Part shown: one piece after another, positions 35,456 to 43,449 of the stretch
How positions within the stretch are numbered: the stretch's first letter is position 1
Layout of the letters: every line of letters starts with the position of its first letter
NCBI RefSeq assembly: GCF_007676705.1
Contig: NZ_VEBF01000002.1
Span: 248,001 to 312,000, forward strand
DNA: 64,000 bases
Reading direction: 5' to 3'
DNA from: Paenibacillus xylanexedens
GTDB taxonomy: Bacteria; Bacillota; Bacilli; Paenibacillales; Paenibacillaceae
The notes under the pieces: model-generated
Database searches by the model: none
What the model was told of the DNA's origin: nothing
The model's input: only the letters and a program-made list of their open reading frames with translations
Program-made: the position numbers and the translations under genes

Positions 35456-36696
35456 AAGGCACCCTCCTTCCCTGCATACACATCCAATGCGGCCTGCACT
35501 GCTTCACCAGCAGGTAGTACATGACGATGACGTAATAGAACAGCTTCCAGCGCTCCGAGCACATGAAGTACGTTCTTGCGCTGGCAACTGAATCCCATTG
35601 TACCGATCCGCCAGATTTGCCCTTTTAACGGGCCGAATGAACTGGCAATCTCAATGCCGAAATCGCTCAGCAACATGCTGCGCACCGACTCACCATCGAT
35701 CCCCTCCGGAATCGTGATACAAGTAACCACCGGAAGTTTACTGGACATATCCCCATACAATTGCAGTCCCATTCCCTCAATTCCGGCGACCAACGCACGT
35801 TCATTCACAAGATGTCTCTGGAATCTGGCCTCCAATCCTTCCTGCAGCAGAATGCGCAATCCTTCGTGAAGACCGTAGAGCATGGAGGTGGCCTCCGTAT
35901 GGTGGTTCAACCGTGCTGAACTCCAGTAATCCTGCAATTGGCTCAGGTCAAAATAATTACTGGCAATCGTGCGGCCTTCTGCCAGCGCACTGGTTGCATC
36001 TCGCAGTCCGCGTTCAACTGTTTTACGGCTCATCAGTTTCTGCTCCACACGACTGTTGTACGTGAGAGGTGCCATCCCCGAAGGAACAGACAGGCATTTC
36101 TGGGTGCCGCCCATCACCGCATCCAGATGCCAGGCATCCGTCTTCACCGGCGTGCCACCGATGGTCGCCACAGCATCTACAACGAATAATATATCGAGTT
36201 CGCGACAGGCTTTGCCAATCTCGGCAAGGGGCTGCATCTGCCCCGTGGAAGTCTCACCGTGAACCATCGCAACCAGACTCGGTTTATGGGCATGGATCGC
36301 CTTGATCACTTCTTCCGGATCAAATACCGTTCCCCATTCCGTTTCGAAGAAGACGACCTCCGCACCACAGCGTTCCGAGATCTCAACCAACAGATGTCCG
36401 AATCGCCCGTAGATCGGGACGAGAACTTTGTCACCGGGCTGAATCAGACTGACCAACACAGCTTCAATGCCTGAACGGGATGTGCCATCTACTGGATAAC
36501 ACCACTCGTTATCTGTCATATATAGCTCACGCAGCATCGCCATCGTCTCATTCATCAAAGATGTGAACTCCGGGTCAAACTGCCCCAGGATCGGAAAGGA
36601 TAGTGCTCTTAGCACACGCGGATCAACCTCAACGGGGCCCGGGGTCATAATGGTCCGCAAGGACGGAGATAACTCTTTATAGTTGGACATCTTCAT
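35449..36696 (-). CDS. pucG: (S)-ureidoglycine-glyoxylate aminotransferase
   Basis: PLP enzyme that transfers the amino group of ureidoglycine to glyoxylate, giving oxalurate and glycine. It is a class V aminotransferase of 415 residues. Family stretches are MTPGPVEVDPRVL near 17-29, DGTSRSGIEAVL near 70-81, VHGETSTG near 145-152 and VVDAVATIGG near 172-181; the PLP lysine is K200 in GGTQKCLSVPSG. The ATG directly follows the pucF stop (TGAATG); a second ATG two codons on has better spacing from GGGAG. Its place between pucF and the HpxW-like gene supports the assignment over alanine-glyoxylate aminotransferase. Confidence 0.9.
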   Translation of the reverse strand: MKMSNYKELSPSLRTIMTPGPVEVDPRVLRALSFPILGQFDPEFTSLMNETMAMLRELYMTDNEWCYPVDGTSRSGIEAVLVSLIQPGDKVLVPIYGRFGHLLVEISERCGAEVVFFETEWGTVFDPEEVIKAIHAHKPSLVAMVHGETSTGQMQPLAEIGKACRELDILFVVDAVATIGGTPVKTDAWHLDAVMGGTQKCLSVPSGMAPLTYNSRVEQKLMSRKTVERGLRDATSALAEGRTIASNYFDLSQLQDYWSSARLNHHTEATSMLYGLHEGLRILLQEGLEARFQRHLVNERALVAGIEGMGLQLYGDMSSKLPVVTCITIPEGIDGESVRSMLLSDFGIEIASSFGPLKGQIWRIGTMGFSCQRKNVLHVLGALEAVLLRHRHVLPAGEAVQAALDVYAGKEGALC

Positions 36697-38004
36697 TCAA
36701 CTCCCGTAACCGTATTTATAGAGTAGCTGGACCAGAACCCGAAAACCGTGCATCAGGTCTGCTTCAGCTGTATATTCAAGTGGATTATGACTAATACCAT
36801 CCTGGCTCGGTACAAAGATCATCGCTGTCGGACAAGCCGGCTGAAAAATCTGCGAATCATGTCCGGCACCGCTTGGCATGGGCCAGTAGGACAATTGCTC
36901 CTGCTCGCAGATGTTTTGAATGTCCGAGATCATCTGCGCATTCATGGGGATGGGTGTGACAGATAGATGTTCTTCCCAGTCCAGTCCGAGCTGCTGCTCG
37001 GCTGCGATTCGACTAAAAGCCTGGAGCATCTCCTGCCAGCAACGATCGATACTCTCCTGCCGAATATGACGAATATCCAGTGAAAATACCGCCCGGGCTG
37101 CAACCACGTTCCCAACACCCGGATCGGCCGTGATTCGCCCAACCGTGGCTACGAGCGGTTCGCCTGCATCCAATGCGATACCTCTTACCGCAGTAATCAT
37201 CTCGGCAGCTCCGGCAAGTGCGTCTTTGCGCCAGGACATCGGTGTCGTTCCTGCGTGATTCGCTTCCCCGCTTACGGTGATACTGAACCGCTTCTGACCT
37301 ACAATGTCGGATACGACCCCAATCGAATGTCCAAGACGTTCCAGAACCTGACCTTGCTCAATGTGAAGCTCAATAAAGGCACCGTAATTTTTCGCGGCAG
37401 GTCTATAGGCACTATCGGGTCCAAAGCCCGCATCGCGGATCGCTTGTGCAAAGGTAATGCCGTCTTGATCCTTCAAATGCTCTACGTCCTCGAGAACTGT
37501 CATTCCTGTTATACTGCGCGAACCCCAATACGCGAAAGGGAAACGACTTCCTTCTTCCTCACATAGGGATACCACTTGAAGTGTGCGTTTCGGTGCTCCA
37601 AAATGCTTCTGTAAATACTCCAATGCAAGGACTCCCGCCACCACACCGTAAGCACCATCATATTTACCACCGTATACCACGCTGTCAATATGTGATCCGG
37701 TCACAATCGGTAATGCTTCTGCACCAGTTGTTGTTTCATCCATTTCGCTCTTCAATGTGCCATACAGATTACCAGACTGGTCAAACTCGGGAGACAGCCC
37801 TTTCTCCTGCATCTTGGCTGCGAGGGCGTGTTGCGCTTCACACCAAGCCGAGTCATATAACAGTCTTGTAACGCCACCCTGTGCATCCGCACCATATGTC
37901 GAGAGCCAGTCAAGCATGGCTTGCAGCTCCACCTGTTCCACATTCGGCAAAGGAATAGGCGGATTATTCGTACCGGATGATCGGTATACTCCAGACTCTG
38001 TCAT
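36697..38004 (-). CDS. pucF: Allantoate amidohydrolase
   Basis: M20-family metal-dependent hydrolase that converts allantoate to ureidoglycine, releasing ammonia and CO2. Metal-binding and catalytic motifs are GSHIDSV near 102-108, GKYDGAYGV near 113-121, SLCEEEGSRFP near 147-157, IELHIEQG near 210-217 and GAGHDSQ near 384-390, with DGISHNPLEY near 405-414. The internal dimerisation domain contains GEANHAGTTPM. 435 residues. It overlaps pucH by four bases (ATGA) and abuts pucG, as expected in a tightly coupled allantoin-degradation operon. Confidence 0.93.
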   Translation of the reverse strand: MTESGVYRSSGTNNPPIPLPNVEQVELQAMLDWLSTYGADAQGGVTRLLYDSAWCEAQHALAAKMQEKGLSPEFDQSGNLYGTLKSEMDETTTGAEALPIVTGSHIDSVVYGGKYDGAYGVVAGVLALEYLQKHFGAPKRTLQVVSLCEEEGSRFPFAYWGSRSITGMTVLEDVEHLKDQDGITFAQAIRDAGFGPDSAYRPAAKNYGAFIELHIEQGQVLERLGHSIGVVSDIVGQKRFSITVSGEANHAGTTPMSWRKDALAGAAEMITAVRGIALDAGEPLVATVGRITADPGVGNVVAARAVFSLDIRHIRQESIDRCWQEMLQAFSRIAAEQQLGLDWEEHLSVTPIPMNAQMISDIQNICEQEQLSYWPMPSGAGHDSQIFQPACPTAMIFVPSQDGISHNPLEYTAEADLMHGFRVLVQLLYKYGYGS

Positions 38005-39404
38005 GGCGTCTCCTCCGTTCCCACCTCGATGGGACGTGAGGAGTAGGCTACGATGTGCCGCCCGATAGGTTCAGGAGATAATCCGAATTCCGAGTTATAT
38101 ACCTTCTGCCCACGGCAGAACACGTCTGTAATACAACAGTTAAATGTACGTCCCACATAGGGGCTCTGTTTATGCGTATAGAGCAGATCCTCCGTATTCA
38201 GGGTTGTGCTCTTCTCCCAGTCAATCAGGACCAGATCTGCATCCTTGCCGATCGCAATCTCTCCTTTGCTCTCCAGACCAAGCCTTCTGGCAGGTTGCAA
38301 GGAGAGCACTCTTCCGAGCAACGGGAGGTCGATATTTCGCTGAAGATGTCCGTCCTCCAGCATGATCAACAGTGTGCTTTGCGCTCCGGATATACCGCCC
38401 CAGATTTCAAAAAAATTATCGGATAGTTTCATGGATGGCGGGCATGGAGAATGGTCTGAAGCAATAACATCAATTAATCCTGACGTCAGTGCATCCCATA
38501 ACTGCTCCTGTTCGGAGAAGCTGCGAAGAGGTGGAGCACATTTTGCTAAAGCTCCCAATCGGACCACATCCTGATCGGTCAGTGTCAGATAGTGAGGACA
38601 TGTCTCCGAAGTGACGTCTTGCCCACGCCGTTTAGCCTCTGCAATCAAATCCAGTGCTTCCCGGGTGCTAATGTGCACAAAATGCAGCGCACACCCGGTC
38701 TGTTTGCCATATTGCAACGCCCGGGCAACCGCGACGACTTCGGCTTCCACAGGACGTGACTGGACATAGTCCATCGGTTCCGTCTTTCCCGCCGCAATGC
38801 TTTTAGTGCCGAGTTCGGCAACCATGCCTTCGTCCTCTGCATGAAGTGCCAGCACACGATTTAATTTTGCAATTTCATGCATCCCGTCCAGCAGTGTACG
38901 GTCATCAGCTCTCGCAAAAATGTCTTCCCCTTCTCCACCCGGCTCGGACATAAATGCCTTGAATCCGGCAGCACCCAACCCTGCCAGTGGAGCAAGTTCA
39001 TCACGATTGCCGGGAACCAAGCCTCCCCAGAACGCATAATCGACATATGATTGGTCTGCAGCTGCTTTCTTTTTCATCTCCCATGCTTCCGGCCGTGTGG
39101 TTGGTGGTACGCCGTTAAGTGGCATATCGACGTAGGTCGTGATTCCCCCGGCAGCAAGAGATGCCGATCCAGACCTGAATCCCTCCCAACTGGCGAGTCC
39201 GGGTTCATTGAAATGCACATGAATGTCCACCACGCCCGGCATCGCCGTAAGGCCCTCAGCTTCAATGATCCGAGTCGCTTCGCCAGCGGCGAGCTGCGCG
39301 GATATAGCTGTTATTTTCTCACCAGTAATGCCGATATCCAGTTCTTCTACGCGATCTTTCAGCACCACCCGGGCCCCCCGAATGATGGTATCAAATGTTG
39401 TCAT
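38001..39404 (-). CDS. pucH: Allantoinase
   Basis: Zinc-dependent cyclic amidohydrolase that opens the hydantoin ring of allantoin to give allantoate. Metal ligands are seen in PGVVDIHVHFNEPG near 56-69, the carboxylated-lysine region GFKAFMSEPGG near 147-157, ALHAEDE near 185-191, LHFVHIST near 240-247 and ASDHSPCPPSMK near 315-326. 467 residues, close to B. subtilis PucH. ATG at 39404 after GGGGAGGG. The stop overlaps the pucF start. Confidence 0.95.
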   Translation of the reverse strand: MTTFDTIIRGARVVLKDRVEELDIGITGEKITAISAQLAAGEATRIIEAEGLTAMPGVVDIHVHFNEPGLASWEGFRSGSASLAAGGITTYVDMPLNGVPPTTRPEAWEMKKKAAADQSYVDYAFWGGLVPGNRDELAPLAGLGAAGFKAFMSEPGGEGEDIFARADDRTLLDGMHEIAKLNRVLALHAEDEGMVAELGTKSIAAGKTEPMDYVQSRPVEAEVVAVARALQYGKQTGCALHFVHISTREALDLIAEAKRRGQDVTSETCPHYLTLTDQDVVRLGALAKCAPPLRSFSEQEQLWDALTSGLIDVIASDHSPCPPSMKLSDNFFEIWGGISGAQSTLLIMLEDGHLQRNIDLPLLGRVLSLQPARRLGLESKGEIAIGKDADLVLIDWEKSTTLNTEDLLYTHKQSPYVGRTFNCCITDVFCRGQKVYNSEFGLSPEPIGRHIVAYSSRPIEVGTEETP

Positions 39405-39446
39405 GTGGATGACCCTCCCCTGAATCAGAACCGGATGTGTGCATGT

Positions 39447-39824
39447 TCAGCTTCCCCGGTATGTACTGTAACCTCCTGGAGCAATCAATAACGGAATATG
39501 GTAATGGCTTGATGCATCAGATACGGCAAAACGAATTGGAACGACCGTCCACAGTGCCTGCCCCAACTCTTCCAACGAACGCTGTGCGTAATAACTTTCG
39601 ACATGGAATTGAAGCTCATATATCGCTTGCTTTAGCTTGCCTCCATCCAGCAGTGGCGCCTCCAAACGCCCATCCGCATTTGTCACCGACTCAGCAACTT
39701 TTATCTTGGTTTCCTGCTCTCCATCCCTCTTCAGGATATACAGTTCGATCCGAACACCCGCAGCAGGGACGCCTTTGGATGTATCCAGCACATGTGTTGT
39801 AATTCGTCCGCCAGATATCGACAT
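39447..39824 (-). CDS. pucM: 5-hydroxyisourate hydrolase
   Basis: Transthyretin-related enzyme that hydrolyses 5-hydroxyisourate, the urate oxidase product, to OHCU. The 125 residues begin with the signature RITTHVLDTSKGVPAAGV (catalytic His in THVLD), contain Arg in LTNADGRLEAPL-type context near 48-58 and end with the conserved C-terminal tetrapeptide YRGS. The ATG shares one base with the pucL stop (TAATG), so it is translationally coupled to the enzyme that makes its substrate. Confidence 0.95.
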   Translation of the reverse strand: MSISGGRITTHVLDTSKGVPAAGVRIELYILKRDGEQETKIKVAESVTNADGRLEAPLLDGGKLKQAIYELQFHVESYYAQRSLEELGQALWTVVPIRFAVSDASSHYHIPLLIAPGGYSTYRGS

Positions 39825-41329
39825 TAGACGTCACCTTCTTTCGAGGAATCACGGCCGTCTGCTCCCAGATCATCTCTTGTCATCGAGAAACCCTGGAATC
39901 CGTATGGCGGTCTCGGCTCGGTAAACACTTTGCCTTCCCCCTCTTTCACTTCCTCCAGCACCGTCTCCCAGGTCCGGTTGTTGGATTCAAATGAAACCTC
40001 ACTTAACTGCTCAAATCGAATTAACAATCTTCGTCCAATCTGATAGATCAGATGTTGAATAGAAGCGGATCGACACTCATGAAATACAGCAGCAGCCAAA
40101 TCTCTGACTTGTTCCGCCGCCACATACCGTCCGCGCTGATCGTCGATGCCATCCCTCGGATCTTCATAACGCCAATTAATGTTCAGGAAAATAAATAACG
40201 GTCGATCCCTTGTCTCTGGAAGAGTGGTATATTCATCTTGCATGAATCCGGCAAATTCACTGCCTTTGACCTTGATTAGTCTCAGATCGGCTACACCACT
40301 GAAATGGTTGCTCAGTTCAATCAAGCCATTGGTTCGTTCTGCTTCCACGGCAGCTGTCGCGCGATCGTTCTGCGAATAACGAAATACGAGCGCACTCGGT
40401 CGATAGCTTCCTTCCAATCCAATCGGTATATCTTCAAAAGGAATCTGGTCCGCGGTCATCTGAACCTTGGTCATCTGCGGATACGTCTCCAGAAAACGTC
40501 GACTTACCAGTGCAAGAAATCCTTCCACCGTTGCCCCTGTGTATTCCGCTGCATGTGTGAGAATGAAATTCTTCATCGAATCGGTCGCCACCACCAGCGA
40601 ATTATCCCCTTCTGCAAAAGAAGGCAAGAATTCATCGCCCTGCACAGCGACCTTAATGTTCAATCCAAACAGAATATTACTGCGTCCCATGAACGGAGAT
40701 TCCGGGATCGACTGTATGCCCGTCAGCGGCTTGGCGTAGGAACGATACATCCACACATCCCCTTTGCCGTAATACATGGTCCGCTGCTGCACTGCGGCTG
40801 GCTTGCTCACGAACTCATGTTCATGACCGATCTGTGCGAGCCACTGCTCCAAGCGAATGCCTGCAATTTTGAATACTTCCTTCAAGGCAGTCTCGAATTC
40901 TTCTTCCCTGCTTCGGCGATGACGTTGCCGCATGGATTCGAGGATGGAACTTGCGGTATGGCCTTTGACGGCCAATATGAATGGAAAGCCAAATTGGCTT
41001 GTATATGCTTTGTTTAATTGTTGAAGTTCGTTGAATTGTTCCTGTGAAAGTGAATTTAGCCCTGCACCAGCTTGTTCCTGTACGGAATTGCTGCTCATGC
41101 TGATTCGCGCCCCAAGATCCGGGTGATTTCGAAGCAGTTGCAATTTCACCTGGTCATCCGATGCCTGAACCACACTCGTCATAACATGCATCATCTGTTC
41201 AAACGAATCGAAAGGTCGTGAAAGCCCGGAACGCTCAGCTACCCACGGTGATTCCTCAAATAAGCCGCCAAACGTATGCACGAACTGTGTGATAGACCAG
41301 TTGTTAACAAGTTTAATTAAGTCGCTCAT
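39824..41329 (-). CDS. pucL: Bifunctional OHCU decarboxylase / urate oxidase
   Basis: Fusion that carries out two of the three steps from urate to S-allantoin. From the chosen ATG (501 residues), about 1-165 is the OHCU decarboxylase domain, with HPDLGAR near 68-74 and LNKAYTSQFGFPFILAVKGH near 105-124. About 175-495 is uricase, with KGDVWMYRSYAKPLTGIQSIPESPFMGRS near 185, VVATDSMKN near 245 and the HECRSASIQHLIYQIG segment near 440. The ATG at 41329 has GGAGG at ideal spacing. The same domain fusion is known in B. subtilis PucL. First gene of pucL-M-H-F-G. Confidence 0.95.
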   Translation of the reverse strand: MSDLIKLVNNWSITQFVHTFGGLFEESPWVAERSGLSRPFDSFEQMMHVMTSVVQASDDQVKLQLLRNHPDLGARISMSSNSVQEQAGAGLNSLSQEQFNELQQLNKAYTSQFGFPFILAVKGHTASSILESMRQRHRRSREEEFETALKEVFKIAGIRLEQWLAQIGHEHEFVSKPAAVQQRTMYYGKGDVWMYRSYAKPLTGIQSIPESPFMGRSNILFGLNIKVAVQGDEFLPSFAEGDNSLVVATDSMKNFILTHAAEYTGATVEGFLALVSRRFLETYPQMTKVQMTADQIPFEDIPIGLEGSYRPSALVFRYSQNDRATAAVEAERTNGLIELSNHFSGVADLRLIKVKGSEFAGFMQDEYTTLPETRDRPLFIFLNINWRYEDPRDGIDDQRGRYVAAEQVRDLAAAVFHECRSASIQHLIYQIGRRLLIRFEQLSEVSFESNNRTWETVLEEVKEGEGKVFTEPRPPYGFQGFSMTRDDLGADGRDSSKEGDV

Positions 41330-41384
41330 GTTAGAACCTCCGGTCTGTTGTGGATTATTGTTCTTCATTCTAAGTGTCGTTCAA

Positions 41385-41394
41385 TGTCGCGACA
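41385..41394. promoter_or_regulatory. Small palindrome upstream of pucL
   Basis: TGTCGCGACA, a perfect 10-bp palindrome with a further TGTCG half-site 10 bp away (41375-41379), about 55 bp before pucL. It could be a regulator site. The B. subtilis PucR box (core TTGGTTAA) was not found in this region. Confidence 0.3.
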
Positions 41395-41488
41395 ACAATA
41401 TTTACGCAATTTTGTAATATAACATAACATCAGAGTTGCGATTTGTTTGCTATGCACGGCAAGGACATCTTTCGTTATCCTCAAACAT

Positions 41489-41523
41489 AAAGAAACCGCA
41501 CTCCATCAAGGGAATGCGGTTCT
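41489..41523 (-). terminator. Intrinsic terminator after pucR
   Basis: Sense strand AACCGCATTCC pairs with GGAGTGCGGTT around CTTGAT, followed by TCTTT. It separates pucR from the pucL operon, whose promoter must lie in 41330-41488. Confidence 0.8.
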
Positions 41524-41567
41524 TGGGGGTCTGACCCGTAGTATTGTCATGTTGCACAATGTGCGGT

Positions 41568-43190
41568 CTAGAGTTGGACATTGTGCGGTCTTGCAGCGGC
41601 TTTATCCCGAACAAACTTGCGGAAGGTGAATACCAGCTTCAACTTCAGCAGATCATTTGTCTTCTTAAAGTCCATTTGCAGCAAGCTGCCAACTTTCTCC
41701 ATACGATAAGTGACCGTGTTGCGATGCACAAACAACTGCTTGGCAGCTTCATTGATGAGTCCGTCATTCTCGATAAAGGACTCCAATGTATTCATCAGCA
41801 CCTGATTGGGATCACCATCCCTGGCAAGTAACGGCTCAAGTACTTTATTGCAGTAGTTCTCCATGATGTTATCCGGTACGTGTTGGAACACGTAGGCAAA
41901 TTCGAGCATTTCAAATTGTAGCGCACGATCTTTCATGCCGAACCGGCGAGCCAGTTGTCGTGTATCCAGGCACTCCTGGTACGCTTCACGGAGCGACTTG
42001 GGCTCATGTTTCATTTTGCTGATCCAGAACCGCGGAGCCGGTGCTCCTTTCGCTTCTTGCGCTGCCAGAACATCACCGAACCGGCTCAACAGAAAACTTG
42101 ACAGCTCCTCTCCATAATCTCGCCCTGTTGGACAGGTGTAGATGGACAGAATGCCATCCTCGATCTGAAAATGCTGTGAGGCCGTGAATTGCATCAGCGG
42201 ATTGTATTGCAATTCGCGATGAATCTGTTTAAGTAGCTTTCCCTCGGCAAATACAGTGGGTTCAAGCGTGATCAGCACACACTGATAGGTTCCCTGGAAC
42301 AGATGGACACCTTTGTTCTCACTCATGGTGGTTAATTCCTGAACGGTCATTTTGTTATCCAAATACTGTGTAAGCAGTGTGCGCATCTCATCCTGCACGG
42401 TCGGATTAATGTGCTCACGATAGGTCATATCCATATAGAAGGCCAGTACATCGGCAGCCTGCTGGAACAATTCTTCTTCTGCTCGAAGCGATAGGGCTGA
42501 ATCCGTAAATACAAGCAACGATCCGTATTCTTCATCATTTTGCTTAATCGGTACGCGGTGACAGCTTCCTTGATTCCATTTCACGCGATGCATGACGGAT
42601 TTCCATGGCCATCCCTGAGTTACCGCACCCCCTGCAATGCCTTCACTGCCATAGAGCACATGTCCACGAGAACCAATGACTGCAAGCGGATAGTTCAACA
42701 CTGTGGCAAGTTCGGCAAACACATTCCGGTGGGGTTGCTGTTGCAGCGCAAACTGCATTAATTTCTTCTGCTTCTGCACGACCTCATGCAGCAATCGGTT
42801 ACTGCGTTCATGCTCAGCCTTGAACAAGGCATTCATCTGGTCGGAGAAGGTAAATTGAAAGGGAAGTTCAAGGAGCGGCAATCGAAGTCGATCGGCTTCC
42901 TCGACAATACCTTGGGGAATGGACTGCCAGAAACGTCCCAGCTTAATGCCGAGTCCTGCACAGCCGCGTTCATTCAAGCGTCGCATCAAACGTAATGCAT
43001 CCGTCTCACTGTCTTTCATAATAAAAGCGGTGGTGAATAGCATCTCTCCGGATTTGATCCAATCCGCGATATCAGGAGCGTCCATGACATTAACGGATTT
43101 CATCATCCGTGAAGTCCCTTCTCCACCCGCAACCAGTTTGGCCTCTGACAACGGGTATACCTGTAAAGCCTCTTTAACCGTAAGTTGCAT
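41568..43190 (-). CDS. pucR: PucR-family regulator of purine catabolism
   Basis: Transcriptional regulator expected to control the downstream puc genes in response to purine breakdown products. The N-terminal PucR domain covers about 1-125 (LTVKEALQVYPLSEAKLVAGGEG at the start). A GGDEF-like middle region follows, and the C-terminal helix-turn-helix (PucR/CdaR type) lies near 480-530: ETLESFIENDGLINEAAKQL then FVHRNTVTYRMEKV. 540 residues. The ATG at 43190 follows GGGAGG; an in-frame start nine codons earlier lacks one. It has its own terminator. Two short repeats of TTGTGCGGTCT straddle its stop codon. Confidence 0.92.
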   Translation of the reverse strand: MQLTVKEALQVYPLSEAKLVAGGEGTSRMMKSVNVMDAPDIADWIKSGEMLFTTAFIMKDSETDALRLMRRLNERGCAGLGIKLGRFWQSIPQGIVEEADRLRLPLLELPFQFTFSDQMNALFKAEHERSNRLLHEVVQKQKKLMQFALQQQPHRNVFAELATVLNYPLAVIGSRGHVLYGSEGIAGGAVTQGWPWKSVMHRVKWNQGSCHRVPIKQNDEEYGSLLVFTDSALSLRAEEELFQQAADVLAFYMDMTYREHINPTVQDEMRTLLTQYLDNKMTVQELTTMSENKGVHLFQGTYQCVLITLEPTVFAEGKLLKQIHRELQYNPLMQFTASQHFQIEDGILSIYTCPTGRDYGEELSSFLLSRFGDVLAAQEAKGAPAPRFWISKMKHEPKSLREAYQECLDTRQLARRFGMKDRALQFEMLEFAYVFQHVPDNIMENYCNKVLEPLLARDGDPNQVLMNTLESFIENDGLINEAAKQLFVHRNTVTYRMEKVGSLLQMDFKKTNDLLKLKLVFTFRKFVRDKAAARPHNVQL

Positions 43191-43347
43191 GGACACTACC
43201 TCCCATATATATAACACAACATCGTGTTATTGTCGTTTCCACAGCTTAATTCTGGATTTTATTTCTAATTAAATCTATATTCAACCATTCAACTTTGTTG
43301 ATTGTTAAGTATTATAACATCAAATTTCAGAATAAAGCTTACACGAC

Positions 43348-43407
43348 AAAAAAATAAAACCTATGACCTAATTACAGCGCACCTCCTGTAATCGGCATAG
43401 GTTTTTA
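43348..43407 (-). terminator. Intrinsic terminator after the hybrid kinase gene
   Basis: Sense strand AAAACCTATG pairs with CATAGGTTTT, with an inner GATTACAG/CTGTAATT stem, followed by ATTTTTTT. Confidence 0.85.
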
Positions 43408-43449
43408 TAATTTTGTTTCTGCAGGAGATCTGATTTAGTTCAACTACGA

